From: Globisporangium splendens
Lineage: Eukaryota > Oomycota > Peronosporomycetes > Pythiales > Pythiaceae
Reading direction: 5' to 3'
DNA: 64,000 bases
Assembly: GCA_006386115.1 (NCBI GenBank)
Contig: VFIW01000048.1
Span: 1 to 64,000 of the forward strand
Shown here piece by piece: positions 33,521 through 46,454 of the stretch. The notes under the pieces are model-generated. The model saw only the letters and a list, made by a program, of their open reading frames with translations, did no database searches and was not told the origin of the DNA. How positions within the stretch are numbered: position 1 is the stretch's first letter; each line of letters opens with the position of its first letter. The translations under genes were made by a program, and so were the position numbers.

Positions 33521-33869
33521 ATAAGACACATTGTTTTGGAGACCTTCACTCATACTGTATCAAATAGACCATCACTCACATCAGCCAACAGGATGGCTAC
33601 ATCGGGATTGCGTCAAAGCAAACGCATTGAGAAGCACAACGTGAAGCCACAGCTTGCTGAAATGTGACTATGCAGGAAACCAGATCTCACCCAAGATGAA
33701 TCGCCGCCCCACTGGTTAATGTGGCGCGGGAATATCGAGAAATATGCTGTATCCAGCAAGGTCGGTCAGGAATACTCTGTGTTTTGCCTCTACTACTTGA
33801 ATATTCTGATGAGACACGCGCATATTCGTGTTGTATAGTCTGGATGTGGAGTTAATGTTTGTTGATCTC
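33521..33869. other. Intergenic between PARP-B and the STPGR gene
   Basis: There is no gene. It contains a second E2F-like core, GGCGCGGGAA, at about 33723-33732. Confidence 0.5.
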
Positions 33870-36260
33870 AATGCAGCATGGCCAACTCCATCTCGGTGGC
33901 GATGCTGATGTTATACGTGGGTCGATTCCAGTCGGACTCGACAGTCTCCGTGTTGTATTGCCCGGGACCCTATTTCAACGCACAAAAAGATCATCGTAGT
34001 GTCAGGCAGCTAGCAGCTAGCAAATTGATGAGTGACTGACATACCGGAACTTGCACTTTCGGGAGCGTTTTCTTAAACCGGGGCTCCTATTGGCATCCAC
34101 CCAAGACGCAGCAGTCAGTAAAAATGGCATACAACGCTTCAGCACGCTTTTCCAACATACCACGCCGTAAAAGACATCTGGCCGAGCCATGTGTACTGGT
34201 TTCTGGCTCAATGGTTTCGCGGAATAATGGCCAGGTCCCTAGCGTTTTGTTTTGAGCGTCAAGAGCGCATTCAATACAAGCAGTGAGCAAAACGAGCGTA
34301 CATGTCAGCTACGTGCATGGTCTTCTTACCGGGACATCGACACCTCCATTGGGTTTGCTTTTCAGGCGCTCACTTGTTGATTTGAAGACACCTTCCCCAC
34401 CTGAGGAATTCCATGAGCTTTGAATCTGAAGAACAGAGATGCATCACGTTGAAATCTACATAACAACAGCAGAGCAGGAGGGCAGCGCATAGACAAAAAC
34501 AGAACCTCATAGTCTCCAGGCGACGGATTGGCCGTTTTTGAGACCGGCTGGAACCGAGTAGATGAAGAAGCAAAGACTGATGTCGGCTTGATCACGTGCT
34601 TCGCTTTGTCAGCACGGTGCTTGTGGCTGTCAGTGTCGGACTTCGTGTCTCTTTCGAGCTGAGACTCCATGGTCTCGGGTTCTCGCTCTGACGTGGTCGA
34701 CAGACTGTCGAATCGCTTTGTTGTACTGCCGAATGTGCTCACGCAACTTTTCTAGACAAGGAGAGTAATGACCAATATGCTCAATTATCAATGACGGTTC
34801 AAGGCACTGTAAATAAGGAATTTTGCTCCTTACCACTCTATTGAGCGTGTCGGACAAACTCGACGGAACCTCATACGACCCAGGTGCCGCAAGAGGTTGA
34901 TCCTTTGTTTTCGGCGCCTCAAATCGATCCGTCTTCGAGCAAAACGGAGCTTTTTTGTGTTTCCTCCCACTGTTGGACACGGGACGCGAAATCGAAGCTG
35001 GTGGCGAATAATATGTACCTGGACCAGGAACAAGCGAATCTCTACGAGAATGCACAATGTGATAACAAGTATCGGTGCCAGCAACAGGAAACTAGTCAAA
35101 TAACCAAAGCTTCCGCGGTGCTAACCGTTGTGACGTCTCGAATCGTGTCACTGTGCTACCGAAAAACTGCAAGTGGTCGGGTTTGGCTTCCGATGAGAAC
35201 ATTTTCGCGGTGTTGTCGTACGCTCCAGGACCGGGAACCTTGTTCTTACTGCTCTCGAGCATCGCTTTGTCTCTCGTTATGGACGATTTGAAGACGGAAC
35301 TTGCTCGCATCGCATCTTTGGACGCACTCGCCTCTCTTTCGTCTTTGTATTCACCAGGTCCAGGCAGCGCAGCTTTTGCTTTGATTTCTTGCTCAAATAT
35401 TCGCGTTACCTACTCACCACGTCAAATCGATTGATCAAGCCTTCAGGAATCGAGAATTAGAACATTGTCGTTTCACTTACTTTGCCCATTGAGAAATCTG
35501 TCGCTCGGCTCTTGTTCACACTTTTCAACCCTCGCAACGGATCGTACTCGCCAGGACCGGACGTATCGTCTCCTCGTCCAGTGTGCCCGACAGTTGCTGG
35601 CTGATGCCGCACCAGCTTCCCGTAGGCACCCTGCTCGTATCCGCAGCTCTGCGCTACCGTTGGGATAGAAGGCGCTGTTGGTAATCGCGTCCATTTCAGC
35701 TTGTTGAGATTTGATGGTTCCTTCAGCAGTAAAGTCCCCAAACTCGAGTGGTTGCACACGCTCACATACATAGCAAGAAGGCATCAGTGAGCATTCTGCT
35801 CGTGAGTCTTTCATACAAGTAGCACTCACTTTTTCTTTTTGCTCGAGCCAAATGAGTCGGGTTTCGTATACGCTCCTGGTCCCGGTGTATTGAGGTGATG
35901 CTGATTACCTTTCACGCTTTTCTTGACGTCACTACCCATTCGCTGTGACTTGGACTGGAACACTGATGACGCGCTCGCTTTGCTCTTGCTGGGCGATTCC
36001 CGGGACACCTGGTTGTTATTGCTGTACGCACCAGGGCCAGGCGTGATCACCACATGGCCCTTTGTAACGCCGACATTGCCTGGTCCACCGCGATCGATCT
36101 TTTCGCCGCATCCAAAGCCAGCGGCGCTCGGCTTCACGCGCTTCTGCAGCGATGTCTCGTAGCAGCCAGGACCAAGATGCGCGACAGCAGCCGCCGCGGA
36201 TACCTGCGAGTGGAAGCCCCCGGGTCCTTGCTCGCGACTCGTGCGGCACACCCACGCCAT
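33870..36260 (-). CDS. Sperm-tail PG-rich repeat (STPGR/SHIPPO, ODF3-like) protein, about 9 or more exons
   Basis: The protein is an axonemal microtubule-associated (inner-junction or lumenal) type carrying repeated Pro-Gly-Pro-Gly-x-Tyr motifs. Motifs seen along the minus strand are: LGPGCYE and TPGPGAYSN and TPGPGAYTK (first exon, 36260 to about 35840), SGPGEYDP (about 35545), LPGPGEYKD (about 35355), VPGPGAYDN (about 35230), VPGPGTYYS (about 35020), APGSYEV (about 34870), SPGDYEV (about 34515), GPGHYSA (about 34230) and GPGQYNT (about 33960). The sequence PTAPSIPTVAQSCGYE is also typical. The last exon ends MELAMLH-stop at 33870. Exon ends are mostly clear GT..AG sites, but the joint between the first two exons is uncertain. 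The start could also be 36320 (MLIKANERRALLE). It implies a flagellate stage, and is head to head with the DUF3638-type gene. Confidence 0.85.
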
Positions 36261-36320
36261 CGCAATTCTGCTGCTGTTTGCCTCCAAAAGAGCTCTTCGT
36301 TCATTCGCCTTTATCAACAA

Positions 36321-36491
36321 AAAGCTGATTGGCTGTTGAAAAATAGCCCCACCAATCAGCGCGTACCTGATCCCACACCGAACTTAAGAACATGGCTACA
36401 CTTTGTAACTGCATCAGTTTATAGAGTCTGCAGACTATCCGAATAGTGGCCTCTGCGAACCAAACTCACCAAAGACGAATAGAAGGGGGAA
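36321..36491. promoter_or_regulatory. Short divergent promoter with CCAAT motifs
   Basis: About 170-230 bp separate the starts of the STPGR gene (minus) and the DUF3638-type gene (plus). GATTGGCTG at 36328-36336 and CCAATCAG at 36353-36360 face each other, the same motif pair as in the PARP promoters. Confidence 0.5.
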
Positions 36492-39400
36492 ATGGAAGCT
36501 GAAGCGCGCGGTGGGATGGCGGCGGAGCGCAGTCCCAACGGCGGCGGCGGCGCGTCTGCGCAGACGGTAGAGCAGAGACACGTGCCGGGGGGTGTCCACG
36601 ACGACCCCGTGAGTCGGTAAGCGATGCGTGAGCGCGTTTGCGCAGGGAGAAGAGAGCGATCTTGCGTTGATGGATGTGGTGTGATTGATGATGACTTTCT
36701 CTATCTGTCTGCATGCGATTTTCTATTTGTGCATGCTTCTGAATTAAGGGAACCAACGATACGGCTACAGGTGGGAACCCCTCCACGAGGGCTGGTGATG
36801 GATGCGGAGCTGCTGAATGAAGTCTTCCGGTTCAAGTACAAAGCACCGAGCACGAGTCAGGAAGAGCATGTGTGCGACCACCTGGCACAGCACTTTTGCG
36901 GGTTTGTAGATTCCGTGGAGTCTGTACACGTCGAGGGGTTTGTGTTGCCTGGGAAGGATCCGCTCATCGATGATCGACTTGTGCCGCTGCATCAGGTCGC
37001 AGAGCAAGAACACGATGCGCTCAAGCGTGCGTGTACCATTCTGACGCGCAAGCATCGTTCTGATCAGCAACGAGAGTGCGGCGATGTGTGGATTGAGAAG
37101 TGGTTTCCGAAGTACGGCTGTGCGCTTCAAATGGAGCTTGTGAGTGTGTCTACCATCGTGCTCAAGCTGGTGTACCTCGATGGATGGGAACACGTAAAGC
37201 ACTTCCCGCCTGAGAGCGAATGCATCCACAGCTCCGTCTCGACCCAAGTGTCTGTTTTCCATTGTGGCGCCGTGGTACCGCAACTGAAAGACAAGTTGCT
37301 GGGCACGCTAGCTAAGGAGATCGATCAGGCAAAGCCGCGAACGGGGACCGAGCGCAGCGCTGCGTTCAACGACATTGGCCACCAGAAGACGCCCCAGTTT
37401 ATTGGCGCGCTGATCCGCATCGCGCAGGCATCGCTGGCTGGTTTTAGCAAACCAAGCGGGCAGCGTTTGATCAAAGGCGGGACAACCGATGTCGGGCTTC
37501 ACACAGGAGGAAGAAGTCGGGATACGTGCTGGCCACTTGTGCAGGGTGTGGTTCGCTTGAACCTTCCAGGGAATGGTGTGCTTTTTGAGAAAACCATGTT
37601 GCTGTTCAAGCTCGCCGTGTTAAGCGGAAGAGTGAAGGCGCTGCATAATCTCGCTGAGTCGTCAACGCTGACGGGCGGTACAGATTTCTGGGAGGCTGCA
37701 GAAGATGCGTTCAGTATGCTGCAGAGCATCGTGCTACTGGCAGTAGACCTCGTCCAACGAGACTACGATGTGTCTGTCCTAGAAGAAAGGCTCACTGCAC
37801 TCCGCCAGGACATCTTCGATTCCGTCAAGCGAGTTCACGACCGTACGATCGCGTTCTACACGTTGCCCAGCTCCGAGGTCTTTGACGAGCTCAAGCAGAC
37901 AACCAAGTACCCAATGCTGATGGCGATACTGAGTCATGTTGATGTGTACAACCTCCGAAGCGAGCTCAAGTATGATGTGCGGGAGCATGCGCGCAAGCAG
38001 CTCCAGTTCTATAACTTTCTGAACCCAGCAAACACCTCCTGTTCGTCGATCCTCAAGTGGCTTGCCACGGTCGAGCCGATCGCTGGAAACAAGTTCATGA
38101 CGATTGTCGTGCTGCGAACGATCGAGGGCTTCATGTTTTCAAAATCAGCCACGCTAGAAGGAAGCAACGGCAACGAGATCCGGAAATCGCCGCCGAGCGA
38201 GTACAGTCAAATCCTGCAGGCGTACGAGAAGTGGCTGGTCGAATGGGAGAAGGAACCGCTCTCGAATTCCCTGTTCCAAGTCGAGCAGCGCAGCCACGTG
38301 CTTCTCGTCAAGTGGATCGCATTTTGCCTTGCACATCATGCTTTCGAGAAGAAGCACCTGCTGTTGAAAAAGTGTGGCATTGCGCTGTCTTGGCGAGACC
38401 TGGACGTGGCTGTGCTGAGGGACAAGGCGGCCATTGATGCGCTGACGCGTGTCGCTGGCTACATCCGGACTTGGAATGCGCGCGGACATGCCCCACTTTT
38501 CGATTTGCGCGACCACGCCCCGACCGCCCACTTTGCACGCACGTATGCGGCAACATCCCAGTTGTACTTGACGCGGTACGAGGACGAGGTGAAACGCGTG
38601 AAGCAGCGGATCGCTTTCCACTGGGATCTTGTTCGCCAAAAAAAATCTGCCGCGCTCGCTCTTCAAACCGAACTCAAGCAGATCGACACGTCGCTGCAGC
38701 ACCTTCAGCAACTGCTTCACGATGAGCAAGTCCGGCTTTCGGAAGCGAACAGGTTTTTGGGTTACAGCCAGCAGCAGTGGCAAAGCCCAGCGATCTTGCA
38801 GTACTCGAACGACATTACTCACCTGTCTAACTGGCGGTATACGCGACAACGTGCGCTGGAAGAGACCCTGATGGTGCCGAGTTTCATCGTGAACCCACTC
38901 CCAAGAGATCAAATGTTTGCCCTCGAAGCGTTGTTTTTCCTGGATGTTCCCGCCGATATCGCTCTCCTTGGAGAGCTCTGCATGATAGCCCAGCGAGCGC
39001 TCGCGCCACGGAAACTCTCGAAACAGAATGTTCGTATTCTCAACGAGGAGATACCGAAGGCAACATGGCTGGGGCACTATAGCTCGTACAGTTCCATTCA
39101 GTACCCATCCGACGCAACACTCGTAGCGTATTCACCGAGTCTAATGATCCCCCAGGCATTCGGTCCGTGGTCGGTGGAAGAATTGCAGAGTCAAGAGGAC
39201 TACGCCAGCCGGTGTGTCTGGTATCCACCTGGTGGGGATACGCAAACGTATTGGAAGTCATCACCTGGGTCGTCGGTGAATCCGTTCAAGATCACACGGG
39301 AAATGACGATCAGTTTCTTTACCCCTCAGATGCCTTCCGAGCATAGCAACTTGCAGTGGGCAGTGGCATTCCCTGGCGGGGAGCAACGAGGCAATCTGGT

Positions 39401-42400
39401 GTACGCGGGACTCAATGAGAGCTATCCAGAGGAGTTCGACAAGACGTCGTTCATCGCGTTTGGCTCATTGCGCGCGTTCCCAAACCAGCAAATCCGGAAA
39501 TTGTGCTGTGCGCTGAAAGAGAATCTTTTGCCGTGGTCGCACCCGAGTGTCGGTGTCGTCGTCCGGCAAGCCATGTATCACGTCGGAGCGCTGACAGATG
39601 AGCATGCCCCTGTCTCGTTGTGGAAGTCGGATATTCGTGACGACAGCGGGCTCGCGGTGCTGTGTGCTGCGATCGACCAAGTCGCGCGCAAACTGACGTT
39701 CACGCCACGAAACTATGAGGACGTGCCACTGCTGAGTGAATTGGCTGGATTCGTGTCCCAGTTGAGCGTCTATGCCAAGCCTCTCGTGTCCAAGTTTGTG
39801 ACCATGAGTCGGAAATGGGCAGGGAATGTGAGAAAACAGTACCATTCCAATCGCAACATCTCCTCGTTCGAGTTGACAGAGCTCCGAGCGAAAGAGTGTC
39901 TGTTGTACGGCTACGCGCTTCAAGGGTATGCGCTTGGATCCCTCGATGCCACGGCTGCGTATGAAATGGGTGAGCTCATCGTGTTGTTTCGGAACGCCAT
40001 GTTGTTTTCCACTGGAAGCACTTTGTGGCCAACACTCCAAAAGTTGGAGATTGTGGTTGCGGAGATCATGACCAGAAGGGCTCCGGTTCTAGTCATGCTG
40101 CTCGCGAAGAAGGAACACGCAATGACATCGCTGCTCCGGTTAGTGAACGCAAGCGTCTCGCCGACATTGAAATGGGAGTGCGCACCACCTGATAAACTGA
40201 AAGGTGGCTTTGTGACCTATTTTGATGCGTTCGACAACTCCAGTGGTATCCATTACGCCATAAATTTGTTTACAGGGATGGTGTTGACCGAGGGCAGTTC
40301 GTCAGGAGGTCTCCCCGCACATATCCGAGATCACATACGATACAAACAGCTCTTTGGCGACCACGATTTCGAAGTCGCGTTCAGCAAAGGAGTGTACCGA
40401 ACGGCGTTTGTTGTCGACGAGTGCTATTTGGACTTTTCAGTCGTGGAAGACGAACTCCATATACGAGAAGTGTATTACGATGCCGTCATGAAGATCGTGA
40501 AGGTACTCGAGTTGTGTTCTTTAAAATGGTTGGAGTCACTCGGTGACATTCTCCCTGCGCGGATCGTATGGATGCAATCCTTGTGGTACTGCGCAGAACA
40601 AGACTGCATCCTCGTTCGTCCATCGTCCGCGTTCGAGAGAAAGGTGGACTTTGTCATTACGTTCGGCAAAAGCCAGGAGACTCCCGTTACAAAGTGTTTC
40701 CAAGTCGTCAACGGTGACAAGCGCCTCCCACATCCTGAACTCTTGATGCGCGTAGCACAGTATCACGCTATTGTGACTATTGACGAGCAGCTCCATCACG
40801 TGCTGAGGAAGTTTGAAGACGCTGCGTACATTCACACTCTTTGCACGCCAAGTGGGAGTCTGAAGGTCCACTTCCCACGCTTCCGGTTGACTTTTGTTCT
40901 CGATGATGACAACGACCTCGCATCGTCCGAGTACGAAGGGTACATCTTGGATCCGCAACAGCAGTTTCACGATGCGTTCCCGCAATTTCATCGCTACTTT
41001 GTGCTGAGGCTGCGAGACGCGAGCGACATCATGAAACCCAAGTTGCGTCTGCTAGTTCCGTTTGGAAAGATCGTGAGACATAATGGATCCCGCACGATTG
41101 ACATTGAGATCCCTGATGACCCCGCTGCGGAGTTGGATGTCGCCGTCTTTGATGTGCATCGACGTCTTGGTACGCTATCCACGGAATCGATCCTGTCGAG
41201 ACTGCAGCTCTGTGCGCTTCTGGCGAGTACGGGTACTGTTATTCCGTCGACGTATTTCAAGATGACAGGATCGGAGGCTGCTTTGCAAATACTTCACGGC
41301 TGTTACTCGAGCTCTCCTTTCTCGCCGCTCGAGAAGGAGCTCTTGTGGAATGTGTGCTCCTTTGGTCACCGCGCGCCTGGACTGAAAATCTTGGCAAGCT
41401 CGATTCTCCGTAAATCTGAGCGATGTTCGTTCTTGACAACGGCAACTACTCGAGAGACTCCAGAAATCGACTGCAGCGACGAATTGGACGAATACAGTGC
41501 CATGTGTGCTACAGTCCCGCAGCAGAATCCACTGCGAACGCGACTTCGGGATACTGAAGGGGACTTGCTTCTTGCAAATGTTTTTCAACGCGAGACAGGG
41601 ATCACGCGTATATCCGCCAGAGAAGTGATGGAGCTTCTTCCATCACCCGTAAAAGATACATATGTGAGTGACATGGAGGCTATGTTTTCGCTCTTTCTCA
41701 GCACCCTCTCCACATCCTCGGTAGCTCCTCCGTTGCCGCTGAAATTGCTCGAGAGCGACGGGATGGGGAAGGAGATGAACACCGAGCTGCATGAAACGTG
41801 GAAGGCGTACCACGACCATCCCGAGAAGCAGCTAACGAAGTCGCCGTCGTCATTCGTACCGACATGGCAGGCATTGCTGAAAGATGCAACCAGAAAGCGA
41901 CGCGAAGTGGAGCAATACCTCTACGGGTCCGTTGATGCGACTCAACGAGATGGCACCAGTCGGCTTCTATATCTAGTGAACTATTTGCCGATTCCAACGA
42001 TTTCTGATATTATGCGAAGCTCGTTTGACGATGACATTCTGTTGCAGCTTGCTCCACGCTTGAGCACGCGCTCGAGGTCAGTGTTTCGAGTCGCAACGTT
42101 GCAGTACATGGAGTTGTGCGTGCTTGAAGACAAGCTTGAGCGCCTCGTGGTGAATGGACAGCGGTCTGTAGCGCCCTCCTACTTTGTCGACGAGCTCAAC
42201 ACAGTTCGCCGATGGAAAATAAAGGAGCATCCGTACTGGCTGGCGTTTGAAATGGAGAGCAGGTTCCAAATTCGGCATGAACAGTACGTCGTTGCCAAGC
42301 ACTTGATCGAGAAGCCTGGCTCCGTGTGTCAGATGAATATGGGCCGAGGCAAGACGAAGGTGGTTCTTCCGATGCTGTTCTTGCACTTCAGCCACCAGTG

Positions 42401-45400
42401 TCGCGATCGTGTGGTTCGCGCGCATTTCCTGACACCGTTGCTAAGTGAAACGCGGCAATTCATGCATCGCTTCCTGTCTGCGAGCTCGATTCTTGACTTG
42501 AAGTTTGTCGAGCAGCCTTTCCATCGGAATATCGATCTGGATCTGGAGCGATTGAGTTTAATGCGCGAAGAACTGGCGGAAGCGAAGGCGTGTGGGAAGT
42601 TTCTGATCGTTTCACCTGAACATCGAATGTCTCTGGAGCTGAAATTACTGGATTTGAGGACCTCGAGTCACGACGAACGGCAGGACATGATCGATATTTT
42701 AGAAGAAATCCTCGATCAAAAACAATACATCGACATTCTCGATGAAAGTGACGCCGTGCTGCACCACAAATACCACCTCATCTATGCTGTTGGTGTCCCG
42801 CAGAAGCTCGAGTGCGGTGAGAGCCGATGGGTCGCGGCCGAGGCATTGCTTCGTGTTGTCGTCGCCGGTGGCAGCGAAAGCTTACTAGAGCAAGTACTGC
42901 AGCGGCCACATGTGAGCTTTTTCAGTGCCGAGTATTCCGAGCGGCTTGGTGGGTACAACGGATTGCGATTGAATGCTTTAGGTGACGGCGAAAAGGACGA
43001 GTTACGAGTGGAATTCAGGCGAGCACTTGTCTTCGAGTTGATGCGTGATCCTCCTTTCCCACTGCTTTGGCTCAAAGCATTTGCCTCACATGGCGAGAAT
43101 ACACGAGATCGACTGGCAGAAGCCTTGACGGATCCAACGACGAACCTGGATCACGCGCTCGAGACTGTTGATCCGACAATCAACCGATATCGGGAGCAGC
43201 TACTATCACTCAGAGGGTTGATAGCGTTTGGAATCCTGGAGCACTGTTTGGAGAAGCGCCACCGAGTCGAGTATGGACTGCCTGAGCACGGAGCACGTCA
43301 AAAACGAATGGCGATCCCGTTTCGAGCCGCCGACATTCCATCAGAGCGGTCTGAGTTCAGCCACCCTGAAGTTGGCATCACGCTCACGCTTCTTGGATAT
43401 TATCACAGCGGATTGTCCGAGTCCGAGCTCAAAGAGGCTCTACGCCAGTTGTTGTTGCTCGGCGCTTCGGAGCAAGATCAGTTTTACTCAAAGTGGTATG
43501 CTGCCGTGACGAAGACGAACAATATTCGTGCTGAAGATCTGGTGGAGTTGCCGAGAGATGCGAGCCAGTTGAGTCCGAAGGATTCGCGACAGTTTGCGCT
43601 AATCTACGGAGTGTACCGCTACACGATGGAGGTGATCAATTTCTTCGTGAACACGTGCGTGTTTCCAACGGACACTACCCAGTATCCGCATCGGGTGACT
43701 CGAAGCGCCTGGAATCTGGCAGGTGGAGACTGGAATGCAGGTTTCTCGGGGACAAACGACAACCACCGATTGCTGCCACTATCGATGACGCAGCGCGAGC
43801 CCGATGAGCCGTCGCTGCGAGGCACAAATGGCCGAATGATTGATCTGATTCTTAATGTCTTTCACGGGTATGAGGTGATTGACACGAATGCCAGCTCGGT
43901 GATCCCTTGGCAATCGCTGCTTCAAATGGCGGTCGCGAAGCAAGCGCATGCGCTAATCGATGCTGGTGCGTTGCTGGCGGGCGTGCTCAACAACGAGGCG
44001 GCGTCGTATCTTCTCGAAATGGAGACGTTTCTGTTTGCTGGCGTGACGTACTACGACACGCGGGAGAAGTTTGATTGCTGGGTCGTCCTTAATGCGACCA
44101 ACAAGCTCGCGACTCCGTTGAAGCATTCGACGATTCTGGAAGAAGACACGTTTGTGATCTTCGACGACGCGCGCTCGCGAGGCTCGGACATGCGACTCGA
44201 TCCGGAAGCCGTCGCTGTCGTCACACTCGGCCCAAAACTCACAAAGGACAAGCTGATGCAAGGTGCCGGTCGGATGCGTCAACTCGGTTGCAACCAGACT
44301 CTCTGGTTTGTCAGCCTCGTTGACGTCGCCCAGAGCATCTTGCAGGTTTGCGGGAAACGTGGTGTGAACACTGTTGTCGCTGTGGACATTTTGGACTGGG
44401 TGATGGACAACACAAAGTCCGAGGCCGTGCTTGGGCTCTTGGAATGGGCTCACAGCGGGCTGCACTTCAGCAAGACGAAGCAAGACTTGGAGGCAGAGAT
44501 CCTAGAAGAAAATTGGAGTCTCGAAGCGTTGTATGCGTCTGGGCATCGTGAAGAACTGATCCGCGACATTGTTGGCTCCAAAGTGCGCGAGTTGTACGGT
44601 GACGATGATGCTGTGCTTGACGAACTGGTGAAAACGGTGCGTGAGCGCGGGTGCAAGTACGGTCTGGATGAAAAAGTGCTGGTCACGGCGCACGACGAGG
44701 AATGCGAGCGCGAGCTGCACCACGAGCAGTTTGAGGAGCGCGAGGATGAGACGACGCGAGCCGACGTCAAGGCGTCGACAGAAGTGGTGTGGGATTATGA
44801 CAACGTACTGAGCGCTGGTTCGGCGAGATCCCTGGAAGGTGTTGTCGAGACGATGAAACTAGGCGATTTCGTGCGCGGCAATCTCTTGCCAAAGACGTTG
44901 TCGGAGATCCACTGGAACACAACTCAAGTCTTCGGCACCGCAAATTTCTTTTCGACGGTGGTGTCATCTTCGGGAGCACCATTGCATGAATTTGTGCGCC
45001 TGATCGACGCGATGCTCCTGTTCCCCGACGGAACCAAGCTGCTGCTATCCGAGTATGAAGCAGACGAGATTCTCCAGCGTGTGTGGAAGGCGAAAGAAGG
45101 TGTCTCCTTTACCTTCCTGAATCTGTCGTTTGCTGTGGATGCTGTGGAATCCGCTGGAGAGTTGGTGTCAATCTCCGACATTCTATTGCGTCTTGGTAAC
45201 AACAAGCAAAGCACTAAGAAGAGCAGCGATGACAAACTGGATCCGTCTCTCACGACGCACTGCCAACTCTACAACGGCGAGACAAAGTTCGCAAACTCCA
45301 AAAGTGCCGTTATCGAATCGTCACTTCGACGTCTTCTGCAGCCGATGAAGAAACGCGAAGCAGTGTTCCATGAGTTTGCGGTCGCACGCGGCAATGGATT

Positions 45401-45530
45401 GCGCTGGCGGTACTCGTTTCTGCACCAACTCTGCCACGAAATGGATCTGAATGATTTCGTTGTACCAAACGCAAGAGCCCAGTCCCCAGCCCTCCCACGC
45501 CGACTTCGCGCGCAAAAAATGCTGCGCTAG
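36492..45530 (+). CDS. Giant DUF3638/DUF3645-type protein with helicase-like motifs, 2 exons, 2958 aa
   Basis: Exon 1 is 36492-36608 (39 residues, MEAEARGGMAAERSPNGGGG...) and exon 2 is 36771-45530, joined in phase 0 across a 162-nt GTGAGT..CAG intron. A start at 36624 would be inside that intron. The family (recalled as DUF6606, DUF3638, DUF3645) is found in fungi and oomycetes and has no settled function. The sequence shows SF1/SF2-like motifs in order: MNMGRGKTKVVLPM (Walker A-like, about residue 1895), DILDESDAVLH (DExx-like, about 2028), FDDARSRGSDMRL (motif V-like, about 2503) and QGAGRMRQLG (motif VI-like, about 2536). The N-terminal 1800 residues are mixed helical with no domain I recognise. 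There is no signal peptide or membrane segment. An 8.76-kb uninterrupted exon shows strong constraint. Confidence 0.88.
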
Positions 45531-45958
45531 TTCGTAAAATTGAGAAGCGCCTAGTGGCGATGAATGCAAAGTAGGTCGCGTGCAAGAAATCCGATGAGAC
45601 AGAGTTGAAATTCGTGGCAGCTTGGTCAGAGCGCTGTTTTAATGTGAATGCGTAGCTTTGTTCTGCTCTTACAAGCAAAACATGCTGTACTAGCACCAAA
45701 GAATATTGTGAAATTGTCCGATTTCTGCTCTTGCAGAACAACAAGAGCTGTTTTATGACTGTGCCACCCGGCAATCACTCAGATGTCATGTTGCTGACCT
45801 GAAAACATCAAATCCAGTTCTTCTAAGCGGAAGTTGGCAAGTGCGTCGACGACGGCAGCAATCCTGATACGCTTTGGCTGTTCACACACACTCATCTTGG
45901 TTACTGGTTCCCGTTGAGAGCGCCAAGTTTCTCAGACTTCATCGTTGACAAACTTGCG
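45531..45958. other. Intergenic, no gene seen
   Basis: This is the 3' flank of the DUF3638-type gene. Nothing beyond short frames was seen. Confidence 0.55.
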
Positions 45959-46149
45959 ATGATCAGGCGATATGACACAATAGATCCGGTGGCGTTATGG
46001 TGGCCATCGGGGAAATCACACCAAAGCGAAACTGGACAGACAACCTCTACAACGACGTCATCATGTACAGAACGGAGCAGGCCAAGCTTCGGTATATGGT
46101 CACCGTGGATTTGGAGTACTTTCCGTTTCATGGAGGCTTTGGGAAATAG
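45959..46149 (+). pseudogene. Orphan PARP terminal exon, catalytic Glu changed to Asp
   Basis: Plus-strand sequence reads VMVAIGEITPKRNW, then LYNDVIMYRTEQAKLRYMVT and VDLEYFPFHGGFGK-stop. It aligns to the last exon of PARP-A (LYNEFIVYRTEQIKLRYM) including its C-terminal extension. The invariant catalytic Glu of the H-Y-E triad is Asp here. No upstream PARP exon adjoins it, so it is a relic of another gene copy. It lies on the strand opposite to PARP-A and PARP-B. Confidence 0.85.
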
Positions 46150-46268
46150 ACAGATGCTTCAATCGTTTTCTTAGATACATCTTTCCCAAGCGAAATAAAT
46201 CTAGTATGCTAGTTTGCCCCTCTGGCATTTCCCCCGAGCTTTGTAGCTGAGATTAAATGAACCAGCAA

Positions 46269-46351
46269 GCAAATCCTGTCACATCCCTATGTCTGTTTCA
46301 ATCCAACCAAGGCAAATCCTGTCACTGCCCTATGTCTGTTTCAATCCAACC
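46269..46351. repeat. Two-copy 43-bp direct repeat
   Basis: The block starting gcaaatcctgtcac at 46269 is repeated from 46312 with only a few differences, ending ...caatccaacc. It lies about 100 bp upstream of the PARP-C start and may be a promoter duplication. Confidence 0.85.
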
Positions 46352-46454
46352 CAGGAGCCATCACACATTAACGGGCACATCTCCCAGTGTTTGTGCGAGC
46401 CTTTCAAGTATTTGCTCACTTCACCAATTGATATCGAACGACCTCAGAGCAGCA

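Noticed and set aside
36624..36770. Start of the DUF3638-type protein at 36624
   Set aside because: This stretch lies between a good GTGAGT donor (36609) and a CAG acceptor (36770). The exon at 36492-36608 joins in phase 0 and gives a better N-terminus.
46269..46351. Direct repeat considered as a CRISPR-like array
   Set aside because: Only two adjacent units with no spacer, in a eukaryotic genome; a simple tandem duplication.
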